Source: Streptomyces xanthii (GTDB taxonomy: Bacteria; Actinomycetota; Actinomycetes; Streptomycetales; Streptomycetaceae). From it: a stretch of DNA of 64,000 bases. Made by a program: the position numbers and the translations under genes. The stretch covers positions 1-64,000 of the forward strand of contig NZ_CP061282.1 of the NCBI RefSeq assembly GCF_014621695.1, in the 5' to 3' direction. The notes beneath the pieces are model-generated. The model saw only the letters and a list, made by a program, of their open reading frames with translations, was not told the origin of the DNA and did no database searches. The stretch's first letter is position 1; the number at the start of each line of letters is the position of its first letter. Of the stretch, positions 15,589 to 23,735 are shown in pieces.

Positions 15589-16859
15589 CCGGCCGGCGCC
15601 ACACGGTCATCACGGGCATCGGCGTCCTCGCCCCCGGCGGCAACGGCACGAAGGCGTTCTGGGACCTGATGACGGCAGGCCGCACCGCGACCCGCCGCAT
15701 CGCCGCGTTCGATCCGTCCGAGTTCCGCTCCCAGGTCGCGGGAGAGGTCGACTTCGACGCGGAGGCCCAGGGGCTGGGGCATCGCGAGATCCGCCGCCTG
15801 GACCGGGCATCGCAGTTCGCCGTCGTCACGGCGCGTGAGGCGCTGGAGGACAGCGGCCTCGACCTGGACACGGTCGACCCGTCGCGCACGGGCGTGAGCA
15901 TCGGTACGGCGATCGGTGCGGCCACCAGTCTGGAGCGGGAGTACCTGGTGCTCTCCGACTCGGGCAAGGACTGGCTGGTCGACCACCGCTACGCCTCCCC
16001 GCACCTGTTCGACTACTTCACCCCGGCCACGATCGCCACCGAGGTCGGCTGGGACATGCGTGCCGAGGGCCCGGTCAACACCGTGTCCACGGGCTGCACT
16101 TCGGGCATCGACGCGGTCGGCAACGCCCATCAGCTGATCTCCGAGGGCAGCGCGGACATCGTCTTCGCCGGAGCGACGGAGGCGGCGATCACCCCGCTGG
16201 CGATCGCCTGCTTCGACGCGATCAAGGCGACGACTCCGCGCAACGACGACCCCGCGACCGCGGCCCGCCCCTTCGACCGGACCCGCAACGGTTTCGTCAT
16301 CGCCGAGGGCGCCGCCATGTTCGTCCTCGAGGAGTACGAGCACGCCAGGCGCCGCGGGGCGAAGATCTACGGAGAGATCGCCGGCTACGCCAACCGCTGC
16401 AACGGCTACCACATGACGGGGCTCAGCCCGCACGGCCGCGAGATGGCCACGGCCATCACCTCGGCGATGGACGAGGGCGGCATCGACAAGGACGGCCTCG
16501 ACTACATCAACGCGCACGGCTCGGGCACCAAGCAGAACGACCTGCACGAGACGGGCGCGTTCAAGCGCGCGCTCGGCGAGCACGCCTACGGCACTCCGGT
16601 CAGCTCGATCAAGTCGATGATCGGTCACTCGCTGGGGGCCATCGGCTCCATCGAGATCGCGGCGTGCGCCCTGGCCATCGAGCACGGGGTGATCCCGCCG
16701 ACGGCCAACCTGCACGAGAAGGACCCGGAGTGCGACCTCGACTACGTGCCGCTGACGGCGCGGGAGGCGCGGGTCGACACCGCCTTGACGGTCGGCAGCG
16801 GCTTCGGCGGGTTCCAGAGCGCGATGGTGCTGCGCAAGTGGCGAGGAGCGAAGCGATGA
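15585..16859 (+). CDS. Type II PKS ketosynthase alpha (KS-alpha)
   Basis: 424 residues, the full family length. Catalytic Cys171 lies in VSTGCTSGIDAVGNA, His311 in NAHGSGTKQND and His348 in IGHSLGAIG. It forms a heterodimer with the chain-length factor encoded next and condenses malonyl-ACP units into a poly-beta-ketone. ATGA overlap with the ACP gene and with the CLF gene gives tight stoichiometric coupling. Confidence 0.97.
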   Translation: MTGRRHTVITGIGVLAPGGNGTKAFWDLMTAGRTATRRIAAFDPSEFRSQVAGEVDFDAEAQGLGHREIRRLDRASQFAVVTAREALEDSGLDLDTVDPSRTGVSIGTAIGAATSLEREYLVLSDSGKDWLVDHRYASPHLFDYFTPATIATEVGWDMRAEGPVNTVSTGCTSGIDAVGNAHQLISEGSADIVFAGATEAAITPLAIACFDAIKATTPRNDDPATAARPFDRTRNGFVIAEGAAMFVLEEYEHARRRGAKIYGEIAGYANRCNGYHMTGLSPHGREMATAITSAMDEGGIDKDGLDYINAHGSGTKQNDLHETGAFKRALGEHAYGTPVSSIKSMIGHSLGAIGSIEIAACALAIEHGVIPPTANLHEKDPECDLDYVPLTAREARVDTALTVGSGFGGFQSAMVLRKWRGAKR

Positions 16860-18061
16860 CCGTGGTGTTCACCGGACTCGGTGCGATGGCCCCCAACGGC
16901 CAGTCCACCGAGGAGTTCTGGACGGCGACGCTGGAGCAGCGCAGCGGGATCGCGCCGCTGGAGCGCTTCGACGCCGCGCAGTACCCGTCGCGGCTCGCCG
17001 GCCAGATCCGCGACTTCAAGGCCGAGCAGCTGCTGCCGGGCCGGCTGCTGCCGCAGACCGACCGGGTGACCCGGCTGGCGCTGGTGGCGGCCGAGGCGGC
17101 GATCGAGGACTGCGGGGCCGACCTCCAGTCCCTGCCGGACCTCGACATGGGGGTGATCTCCTCGAACGCGCACGGCGGTTTCGAGTTCACCCACAAGGAG
17201 ATCCAGAAGCTCTGGACGAAGGGGCCCGAGAGCGTCAGCGTGTACGAGTCGTTCGCCTGGTTCTGCGCGGCGAACACCGGCCAGATCTCCATCCGCCACG
17301 GCATGCGCGGCTCCGGCAGTGTGCTGGTCGCCGACCAGTCGGGCGGTCTGGACGCGCTCGCGCTCGCCCGGCGCACCATCCGCCGCGGCACCCCGTTCAC
17401 CATCGCCGGCGGCGTCGAGTCCTCGTACGACCCGTGGGGCTGGGTGTCGCACCTGGCGACCGGGCGCATCAGCGAGGCCGAGGACGCGGACCGCGCCTAC
17501 CTGCCCTTCGACGCCGCGGCGAGCGGGTACGTGCCGGGCGAGGGCGGCGCGTACCTGGTCCTGGAGGACGCGGAGACGGCCCGCGGGCGTGGTGCCACGG
17601 TGTACGGCGAGCTGGCGGGCCATGCGGCGACGTTCGATCCGCGTCCCGGGTCCGGGCGCCCGCCGGCGCTGGCCTCGGCCATCCGCGGTGCCCTCAAGGA
17701 CGCGGGCATCACGGCCGGGGACGTCGACGTGGTGTTCGCCGACGCGAGCGGTGTGCCGGAGCTGGACCGCATCGAGGCGGACGCGCTCGCCGGGATCTTC
17801 GGCCCGCGCGGTGTGCCGGTGACGGCGCCCAAGACGCTGACCGGCCGCCTGTACGCGGGCGGGGCGCCCCTCGATGTCGTCGCCGCGCTGCTGTCGCTGC
17901 GCGACGGGGTGATCCCCGCGACGGCGCATGTCGCCGACGTTCCCGAGGAGTACGCGCTGGACCTCGTCACGGGGCAGCCGCGCCGCGCGGAGCTGCGCAC
18001 GGCGCTGGTGGTCGCCCGCGGCAACGGGGGCTACAACTCGGCGATGGTGGTGCGCTCGTGA
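16856..18061 (+). CDS. Type II PKS chain-length factor (KS-beta)
   Basis: 401 residues, closely patterned on ActI-CLF. The KS cysteine is replaced by Gln161 (VADQSGGLDALAL), the CLF hallmark. The chain-length gate reads GGFEFTHKEI, giving Phe109, Thr112 and Ile116 where the octaketide ActI-CLF has Phe109, Thr112 and Phe116. Keeping Phe109 but shrinking residue 116 suggests an octaketide-like pocket with slightly more room, which may accommodate a branched primer. ATG overlaps the KS stop, with GAGGAG upstream. Confidence 0.95.
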   Translation: MTVVFTGLGAMAPNGQSTEEFWTATLEQRSGIAPLERFDAAQYPSRLAGQIRDFKAEQLLPGRLLPQTDRVTRLALVAAEAAIEDCGADLQSLPDLDMGVISSNAHGGFEFTHKEIQKLWTKGPESVSVYESFAWFCAANTGQISIRHGMRGSGSVLVADQSGGLDALALARRTIRRGTPFTIAGGVESSYDPWGWVSHLATGRISEAEDADRAYLPFDAAASGYVPGEGGAYLVLEDAETARGRGATVYGELAGHAATFDPRPGSGRPPALASAIRGALKDAGITAGDVDVVFADASGVPELDRIEADALAGIFGPRGVPVTAPKTLTGRLYAGGAPLDVVAALLSLRDGVIPATAHVADVPEEYALDLVTGQPRRAELRTALVVARGNGGYNSAMVVRS

Positions 18062-19302
18062 AGATTCTGTTCGCCGCGGCCCCCGGCTACGGTCTGATGC
18101 TGCCGCTGGTCCCACTGGTGTGGGCCGCCCGCGCCGCGGGGCACGAGATCCTCGTCGCCACCACCGCGTACATGACGAAGGTGGGCCCCGAGTGGGGGCT
18201 GCCGATCGCGGATGTCTTCCCGCACCGCGATGTGGGCGGAGACCTGATGCTGGCCTCCTCCGGGCAGGCGCCCGAGCCCGGCACGCCCGAGTACGAGGAC
18301 CCGCGGCTGCCCGCCGGCTACTGGGACCTGGCCAAGCAGGTCAAGCCGTTCGAGCTGTTCACGCTCGTCTCCACCGAGGGCACAGTCGAGGCGGGCCGCG
18401 ACTTCGGCGCCGATCTGATCGTGTACACCTCGGACCATCAGGCGGGCCGGATGGCGGCCGTCGCGCTCGGGATTCCGGCGCTCGAGGTCGGCAACCGGGT
18501 CTCCTGGTCGACGCGTGACCCGGAGTTCAACGAGGCGGACGACCACAACGACCGCACCGGTGTCGTCCCCGACGACTCCCCCGTGGTGCTGGGGCTGCGC
18601 GAGCGGCTCGGCATCGGTGACCGCGAGCCGGAGCTGATCGCCCGCGTCGACCCGCGGGCGCCCAGCATGGGCGGTCTGACGCGGGACGAGGCGGACGGAC
18701 GCGACGGGGTGCCCTGGTGGCCGATGCGCTACGTGCCCTTCAACGGCGGTGTGACGCTGCCCGAGTGGGCGCTGGTGACTCCGGACCGGCCGCGGATCTG
18801 TCTCACCCTGGGCACGGTCGTCCCGCTGCTCTCGGACGGCGGGACACTGGGTTCGCTGCTGCGGTGGCTGGGGGAACTGGACGTCGAGGTGGTCCTCGCG
18901 GACCATTCGACGGACCTGTCCAAGCTGGGTCCGCTGCCGGACAACGTACGGGTCGCGGGCTTCCTGCCGCTGTCCACGTTCCTCGACACCTGCTCGCTGG
19001 TGATCCATCACGGCGGCTCGGGCACGGCGGCGGCGGCCCTGCACTACGCGGTGCCGCAGCTGGTGCTGCCCGGCGGCTCCGACAACCCGCTGATCGCGCA
19101 GAGGGTGGTGGACCGGAAGGTCGGGCTGTCCCTGGACCCGGCGGAGGCCGACGCACCGCGCCTGTGCGCACTCGTGGGCCGGCTCCTGGCGGAGCGCTCG
19201 TTCGCCGATACGGCGGCCGAGGTCAGCGCGGAGATGGCGGGGCAGCCGAGTCCCGCGCAGGTTCTCGACCGCGCCGTGCGGTCCGTACACCCCACTTCAT
19301 GA
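18058..19302 (+). CDS. Glycosyltransferase (GT1 family) in the minimal PKS operon
   Basis: 414 residues with GT-B fold features of antibiotic glycosyltransferases: MKILFAAAPGYGLMLPLVPLVWAA at the N terminus, nucleotide-sugar loop VIHHGGSGTAAAALHYAVPQLVLPGGSDNPL toward the C terminus. It transfers a TDP-deoxysugar to the aglycone or a sugar chain. GTG start forms GTGA with the CLF stop, so it is made with the minimal PKS and may act early. It is one of three glycosyltransferases; which sugar each uses cannot be told. Confidence 0.9.
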   Translation: MKILFAAAPGYGLMLPLVPLVWAARAAGHEILVATTAYMTKVGPEWGLPIADVFPHRDVGGDLMLASSGQAPEPGTPEYEDPRLPAGYWDLAKQVKPFELFTLVSTEGTVEAGRDFGADLIVYTSDHQAGRMAAVALGIPALEVGNRVSWSTRDPEFNEADDHNDRTGVVPDDSPVVLGLRERLGIGDREPELIARVDPRAPSMGGLTRDEADGRDGVPWWPMRYVPFNGGVTLPEWALVTPDRPRICLTLGTVVPLLSDGGTLGSLLRWLGELDVEVVLADHSTDLSKLGPLPDNVRVAGFLPLSTFLDTCSLVIHHGGSGTAAAALHYAVPQLVLPGGSDNPLIAQRVVDRKVGLSLDPAEADAPRLCALVGRLLAERSFADTAAEVSAEMAGQPSPAQVLDRAVRSVHPTS

Positions 19303-19345
19303 CGTCCTGCGATTCATGACGTCCGTCTTCCGATCAGGAGCTCTT

Positions 19346-19801
19346 GTGACCACGACGACTCTGGCGACCGGCCGGTCGCGCAGCATCAGCGAACTCTACG
19401 CAGAGGTCCAGCAGTTCTATGCCGGGCAGGTGCGTCTTCTGGACACCATGCAGGCCGACGCGTTCGCCGACTCGTTCACCGAGGACGGCGTGTTCGACCA
19501 CCGTCCGGGCGCCGACCCGCTGGTCGGCCGCGCGGCGATCTCCGCGGCGATCCGCGCCTACCAGGAGACCAAGCACGCGGTCGATCCGGTGCAGCGCCGC
19601 CACTGGTTCAACATGGTGCAGGTCTTCCCGCAGGACGACGGCTCGATCCGTACCGAGTACTACGCCGTGGTCTACCAGACCCGCCCGAACGTCTCGGAGC
19701 CGCTGGTGGGCCCGAGCTGCTTCGTGACCGACGTGCTGGAGTTCGAGGGGGACGAGCTGCGCACCAGGTTCCGCAAGGTCAGCCCGGACTACGAGGTCTG
19801 A
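19346..19801 (+). CDS. NTF2/SnoaL-like fold small protein
   Basis: 151 residues. SISELYAEVQQFYAGQVRLLDTMQADAFADSFTEDGVFDH is the alpha-helical start of a nuclear-transport-factor-2-like cone; YQETKHAVDPVQRRHWFNMVQV and EYYAVVYQTRP strands follow. This fold in aromatic polyketide clusters includes cyclases, hydroxylases and dehydratases (SnoaL, ActVI-ORFA types). I cannot choose among these. GTG 19346 is used because AGGAG lies 5 bp upstream; an in-frame ATG at 19316 has no such signal. A strong terminator follows, so this ends the operon. Confidence 0.75.
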   Translation: MTTTTLATGRSRSISELYAEVQQFYAGQVRLLDTMQADAFADSFTEDGVFDHRPGADPLVGRAAISAAIRAYQETKHAVDPVQRRHWFNMVQVFPQDDGSIRTEYYAVVYQTRPNVSEPLVGPSCFVTDVLEFEGDELRTRFRKVSPDYEV

Positions 19802-19832
19802 CCCGCGCGCACGGAGCGCGGACGAGGAGAAG

Positions 19833-19861
19833 GGGGGCGGCCCGTTCGGCGGGCCGCCCCC
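19833..19861. terminator. Strong terminator hairpin
   Basis: Perfect 12-bp GC stem (GGGGGCGGCCCG with CGGGCCGCCCCC) and a 5-base loop lie between the convergent NTF2-like and MBL-cyclase genes. The symmetry should serve both directions. Confidence 0.85.
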
Positions 19862-19874
19862 TTCGCCGTACGGG

Positions 19875-20840
19875 TCAGGCGAGGCAGCAGGGCGGCCCGC
19901 CGTGGTAGGCGATCATCTCGCCGAGGGCCGTCTCCATGACCGGCATGGGCAGCGGGTCCTCGGGGCCGGCGCCGTCCAGCTCGGCGTAGGCCCGGTGCAG
20001 GTTGGGCACCAGTCGCTCGGCGTCCAGCAGCCCGCCGTACGGGCCGGGGCCGGCCTCGGCGGCGGCCTGCGCGGGGGTCAGGCCCGCCGCGTGCCCCTCG
20101 GCGGCCACCCGCTGGACGTGACGCAGGTACCCCTCGACGACGTCGAAGACCTCGGGCCCCGAGACGGCGCCGTGACCCGGTACGACGGTCGTGGCCCCGA
20201 ACGCCCGCAGCCGGTCCAGGGCGGCCAGCGATCCGGCGATCGAGCCCATCAGGCAGAACGGCGTCACCCCGTTCATGACGAGATCGCCGGTGAACAGGAC
20301 CTTCTGGCGGGGCAGCCACACGACCGTGTCGTTGGAGGTGTGCGCGGGCCCGACGTGCTCCAGTTCGGCCCGCAGGGAGCCGATGTGGAGGGTCAGGCCG
20401 TCGCGGAAGGTCAGCGCCGGCGGGGCGAGCTCGATGCCGCCCCACTCCACGTCCGGCCACAGTCCGGTCAGGTGCAGTCCGGCGGCGACCATCTCGGTGC
20501 GGGTCCGCTCGTGGCCTACGACGAGCGCCTCGGGGAACAGGTAGTTGCCGAAGGCGTGGTCGCCGTGGAAGTGCGTGGTGACGACGGCGCGCGGCGCGGC
20601 CGGGTTGAGGGCGAGGGCGCTCGCGCGCAGGTGGCGGGCGCGGGCCTCGGTGGCGGCGGTGTCGACGAGGGCGCTCTCGCCCTCGGAGACGAGGATGCCC
20701 GCGTTGTTCAGGCACCAGCCGCCCGGCGGCTGGAGATAGGCGTGGACGCCGTCGGCCACCTCGACGACCTCGGCGAAGGGGGCGGGCACCCGGGACGTCC
20801 CGGGCTCCGCGGCGCGGGGGGCGGTGATGCTGGGCGGCAC
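19875..20840 (-). CDS. Metallo-beta-lactamase-fold polyketide cyclase/thioesterase (ActIV-like)
   Basis: 321 residues. Zinc motif THFHGDH (His90, His92, Asp94, His95), VGPAHTSNDTVVWLPRQKVLFTGDLV with later ligands, and VVPGHGAVSG. ActIV-type enzymes in benzoisochromanequinone and related clusters close a second ring by Claisen or aldol chemistry and release the chain from ACP. The context with an ActIII-type reductase and ActVII-type cyclases supports this reading. GTG 20840 is preferred because AGGAG stands 7 bp upstream; a GTG five codons earlier overlaps that site. The C terminus ends with paired cysteines (CCLA). Confidence 0.82.
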   Translation of the reverse strand: MPPSITAPRAAEPGTSRVPAPFAEVVEVADGVHAYLQPPGGWCLNNAGILVSEGESALVDTAATEARARHLRASALALNPAAPRAVVTTHFHGDHAFGNYLFPEALVVGHERTRTEMVAAGLHLTGLWPDVEWGGIELAPPALTFRDGLTLHIGSLRAELEHVGPAHTSNDTVVWLPRQKVLFTGDLVMNGVTPFCLMGSIAGSLAALDRLRAFGATTVVPGHGAVSGPEVFDVVEGYLRHVQRVAAEGHAAGLTPAQAAAEAGPGPYGGLLDAERLVPNLHRAYAELDGAGPEDPLPMPVMETALGEMIAYHGGPPCCLA

Positions 20841-20893
20841 GGCCGTTCTCCTCACATGGCTTGCGACAGTGCCCCGAGTCTCGTGCGCTCTGC

Positions 20894-20922
20894 TCGCAGC
20901 CCGGTCGAGGACGCCGCGAGCC
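20894..20922 (+). promoter_or_regulatory. SARP-type triple heptad array upstream of the flavin oxygenase
   Basis: TCGCAGC, TCGAGGA and GCGAGCC follow each other at exact 11-bp intervals on the plus strand, about 95 bp before the ATG. A weaker fourth unit (CCAGCCG) continues the phase. Confidence 0.5.
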
Positions 20923-21016
20923 CTCTCCAGCCGACCTTGAGCTCGTCGCTACCGGCCGGGCGGAGCGTGGGACGAGGTGTCGGCCCGTCCGGGCGCCCCC
21001 AGCGTAAGGAGCAAGG

Positions 21017-22162
21017 ATGAGCGACCAGTTCCCGCGAGAGTCCGGGGTGGCTGCCGCGGCCCCCGCGGTGGCCGAGCTCGCCGCCGGCCTGGCCGAGCGC
21101 GCCGAGCAGGAACGCCGCGTCGACCCCGGGGTGCTGCGGGCCGTGGTCGACGCCGGTTTCGCCCGGCACTTCGTGCCGGCCGCGCACGGCGGCACCGAGT
21201 CCACCTACGGCGAGCTGGCCCGGGCCGTTCCCGTGCTGGGTGCCCGGTGTCCGGCGACCGCGTGGAGCGCCGCGATCGTGGCGAGCCTGTCGCGGATGGC
21301 GGCCTATCTCCCGGAGGCGGGCCGCAAGGAGGTCTGGCGCGAGGGGCCCGACACGGTGGTCGTCGGCTCCGTCTCTCCGGTGGGCAGGGCCCGTGCCGCG
21401 TCGGGCGGGTGGCGGGTCTCCGGCACCTGGCCGTACGTCAGTGTCGTCGACCACTCCGACTGGGCGCTGCTGCTCGCCCTGGTGGCGACGGGTGAAGGGC
21501 GGCCGGAGCCGCGGCTGTTCGCGCTGCCCCGCTCCGCGTACCGCATCGAGCACACCTGGTCGGACATCGGGATGCGGGCCACCGGCAGCAACACCCTGAT
21601 CGTGGACGACGTGCTGGTGCCGGACGAGCTGAGCTTCGCGGCGAAGGACCTGCTGACCGGCCTGGCCCCGCAGGGGTCGGCCGGCTGTCACCGCGTTCCG
21701 CTGCCGGCCGTCAACGGTCTCTTCTTCACCCTGCCGATGCTGGGCGCCGCCGAGGGCGCGCTCGCACACTGGACCGAGTACGCCGCTCCGAAACTGCGCA
21801 GCGCCTCGCACGTGCCGGGGCCGGGTCCCGGCCGCGGCTTCTACGAGGAGACGCTGGCCCGTTGTTCGGGCGAGATCGACGCCGCCCGGCTGCTGTTGGA
21901 GCGGGTCGCCGCGACCGCCGACCGCGATCCGGGCCCCACGCCGCTGGAGACGGTCCGCGGCCAGCGTGACTGCGCGCTGGCCGCGGATCTGCTGACGGGT
22001 GTCGTGGACCGGCTCTTCAGGGCGTCGGGGACCAGCGGGCACCGGGTCGACAGCCCGCTGCAGCGGTTGTGGCGGGACGTCCACTCGGCGTCCGGTCACG
22101 TGGTGCTCCAGTTCGCCCCGGCGGCTGCCGCGTACGCGTCGCAGGTCGCCGAGGCGGGCTGA
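21017..22162 (+). CDS. Acyl-CoA-dehydrogenase-fold flavin monooxygenase (ActVA-ORF5 type)
   Basis: 381 residues. Sequence such as GGTESTYGELARAVPVLGARCPATAWS, SGGWRVSGTWPYVSVVDHSDWALL and GMRATGSNTLIVDDVLVP matches the group D flavin-dependent hydroxylases (HsaA, ActVA-ORF5). These take reduced FMN from a separate reductase and hydroxylate phenolic rings. It probably hydroxylates the aromatic core, for example toward a quinone. No partner flavin reductase is evident nearby, so one must be supplied in trans. ATG with GGAG 5 bp before it. Confidence 0.87.
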   Translation: MSDQFPRESGVAAAAPAVAELAAGLAERAEQERRVDPGVLRAVVDAGFARHFVPAAHGGTESTYGELARAVPVLGARCPATAWSAAIVASLSRMAAYLPEAGRKEVWREGPDTVVVGSVSPVGRARAASGGWRVSGTWPYVSVVDHSDWALLLALVATGEGRPEPRLFALPRSAYRIEHTWSDIGMRATGSNTLIVDDVLVPDELSFAAKDLLTGLAPQGSAGCHRVPLPAVNGLFFTLPMLGAAEGALAHWTEYAAPKLRSASHVPGPGPGRGFYEETLARCSGEIDAARLLLERVAATADRDPGPTPLETVRGQRDCALAADLLTGVVDRLFRASGTSGHRVDSPLQRLWRDVHSASGHVVLQFAPAAAAYASQVAEAG

Positions 22163-22182
22163 GGCGGCGGGCGGCGCGGCCG

Positions 22183-22923
22183 TCAGCGCACGAGGGTGCC
22201 GCCGCCGTCCACCATGAGGACGTTGCCGGTCGTGTAGGTGGAGCGGATCATCGACAGGACCGCTTCCGCCACGTCGTCCGGCTGTCCCACGCGGCGCAGC
22301 GGGGCGACCTCCGCGACCTTCTGGGCGATGGCGGCGAAGAAGTCGCTGCCCTGTGTCCAGCCCGTCTCGACCAGGCCGGGTGCCACCGCGTTGACGCGGA
22401 CCTCGGGGCCCACGGCCACGGCCAGCAGGCGGGTCATGTGTTCCAGGGCCGCCTTGCTCACCGCGTACGGGATCGAGCTGCCGGTCGGACGGCTGCCGGC
22501 CACCGACGACACGTTCACGACGACGCCTTCGCCGCTCTCCCGCAGGGCGGGCATCGCGGCCACCGTGGTCTGCCAGGTGCCGAAGACGTTCAGGCCGAAG
22601 ATCTCCTGCCACACCTCGGGGGTCGCGGCGTCGAGGTCCCCGTGCGGGATGGCCCGGGTGACACCGGCGTTGTTGACGAGGATATCGAGCCTTCCGTAGT
22701 GCTCGACGGCCGCAGCGACCAGCTGCCGCGACTGCTCCGGATCCGAGATGTCCGCCTGGACGTAGAGGGCGTCGGGCAGCGAGGCCGCGACCTTCTCGCC
22801 GGCCTCCGTGGAGCGGGCCGAGTTGACGACGACGCTGATGCCCTCGGCGGCCAGCCGCCGGGCCACGGTCTCACCGATGCCCGCGGACGAGCCGGTGACC
22901 AGGGCGACGCGTGTGCTGCTCAT
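22183..22923 (-). CDS. Short-chain dehydrogenase/reductase (FabG-like)
   Basis: 246 residues. Cofactor loop TGSSAGIGE, NNAG, catalytic Ser in NVSSVAGS, YAVSK (Tyr/Lys), and C-terminal VNAVAPGLVETGW and GNVLMVDGGG. This classical SDR lies just downstream of the ActIII-type reductase and is transcribed with it. Possible roles are reduction of the primer's beta-keto group or a late ketone; sequence alone does not decide. ATG preceded by GGAAGG. Confidence 0.87.
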   Translation of the reverse strand: MSSTRVALVTGSSAGIGETVARRLAAEGISVVVNSARSTEAGEKVAASLPDALYVQADISDPEQSRQLVAAAVEHYGRLDILVNNAGVTRAIPHGDLDAATPEVWQEIFGLNVFGTWQTTVAAMPALRESGEGVVVNVSSVAGSRPTGSSIPYAVSKAALEHMTRLLAVAVGPEVRVNAVAPGLVETGWTQGSDFFAAIAQKVAEVAPLRRVGQPDDVAEAVLSMIRSTYTTGNVLMVDGGGTLVR

Positions 22924-22943
22924 GGCTTCCTTCCTCTTCCGGA

Positions 22944-23735
22944 TCAGTAGTTGCCGAGGCCGCCGCAGACGTTCAGCGCCTGCGCGGTGACCGCTGCCGC
23001 GTCGTCGCCCACGAGGTACTCGACCATCGCGGCGACCTCGCGGACGGTGACGTAACGCCCGTTGGGCACCCGGGTGGTGATCCGGTCGAAGGCCTCTTCC
23101 TGCGTGATGCCCCACGCGTCCGCGTAGCCCTCGCGGACCCGCTGGGCCATGGGCGTCTCGACGAAGCCGGGGCAGACCGCGTTGACGGTGATGCCCGTGC
23201 GGGCGAGCTCGAGGCCGAGGGCCTTGGAGAAGCCGACGACGCCGTGCTTGGAGGCCGAGTACGGGGCGGCGAGGACCACGCCCTGCTTGCCGCCGGTCGA
23301 GGCGATGTTGATGATCCGGCCGTGGCCGGCCTCCTCCATGCCGCCCGCCGTCAGCACCTCTTTGGTGACCCGGAAGACGCTGGTCAGGTTGGTCTCGATG
23401 ACGTCGGCCCACAGCTCGTCGGTGATCTTTACGGTGGGGCCGCCGCCGCTGCGGCCGGCGTTGTTGACGAGGATGCGGATCGGGCCGTGCTGCTCGACGA
23501 CGGTGCGCACCAGTTCGCGGATCTGCTCGTGGTCGCGGACGTCGCAGACCGAGCCGGTGACCGGCAGGCCCTCCTCGACCAGTTCCTTGACGGTGGAGGC
23601 GACGGTTTCCGTGGTGCGGCCGCACAGGTGCACCGGGGTGCCGGCGGAGGCGAGCCGCCGCACGATCTCCAGGCCTATGCCGCTGGTGCCGCCCGTCACC
23701 AGGGCTGCCCGCTGGTCCTTCGGGGTCTCGCTCAT
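22944..23735 (-). CDS. C9 ketoreductase of the ActIII type
   Basis: 263 residues, aligning over its whole length with ActIII: ALVTGGTSGIGLEIVRRLA, NIASTGGKQGVVLAAPYSASKHGVVGF with Ser146, Tyr159 and Lys163, GITVNAVCPGFVETPMA, and the terminal ALNVCGGLGNY. It reduces the C9 ketone of the nascent poly-beta-ketone and so sets first-ring folding. One notable change: the conserved NAGRPGGG loop reads NAGRSGGG, so the Pro known as residue 94 in ActIII, which affects hydride stereochemistry, is Ser. ATG overlaps the stop of the upstream exported protein; AGGAG 5 bp upstream. Confidence 0.93.
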   Translation of the reverse strand: MSETPKDQRAALVTGGTSGIGLEIVRRLASAGTPVHLCGRTTETVASTVKELVEEGLPVTGSVCDVRDHEQIRELVRTVVEQHGPIRILVNNAGRSGGGPTVKITDELWADVIETNLTSVFRVTKEVLTAGGMEEAGHGRIINIASTGGKQGVVLAAPYSASKHGVVGFSKALGLELARTGITVNAVCPGFVETPMAQRVREGYADAWGITQEEAFDRITTRVPNGRYVTVREVAAMVEYLVGDDAAAVTAQALNVCGGLGNY

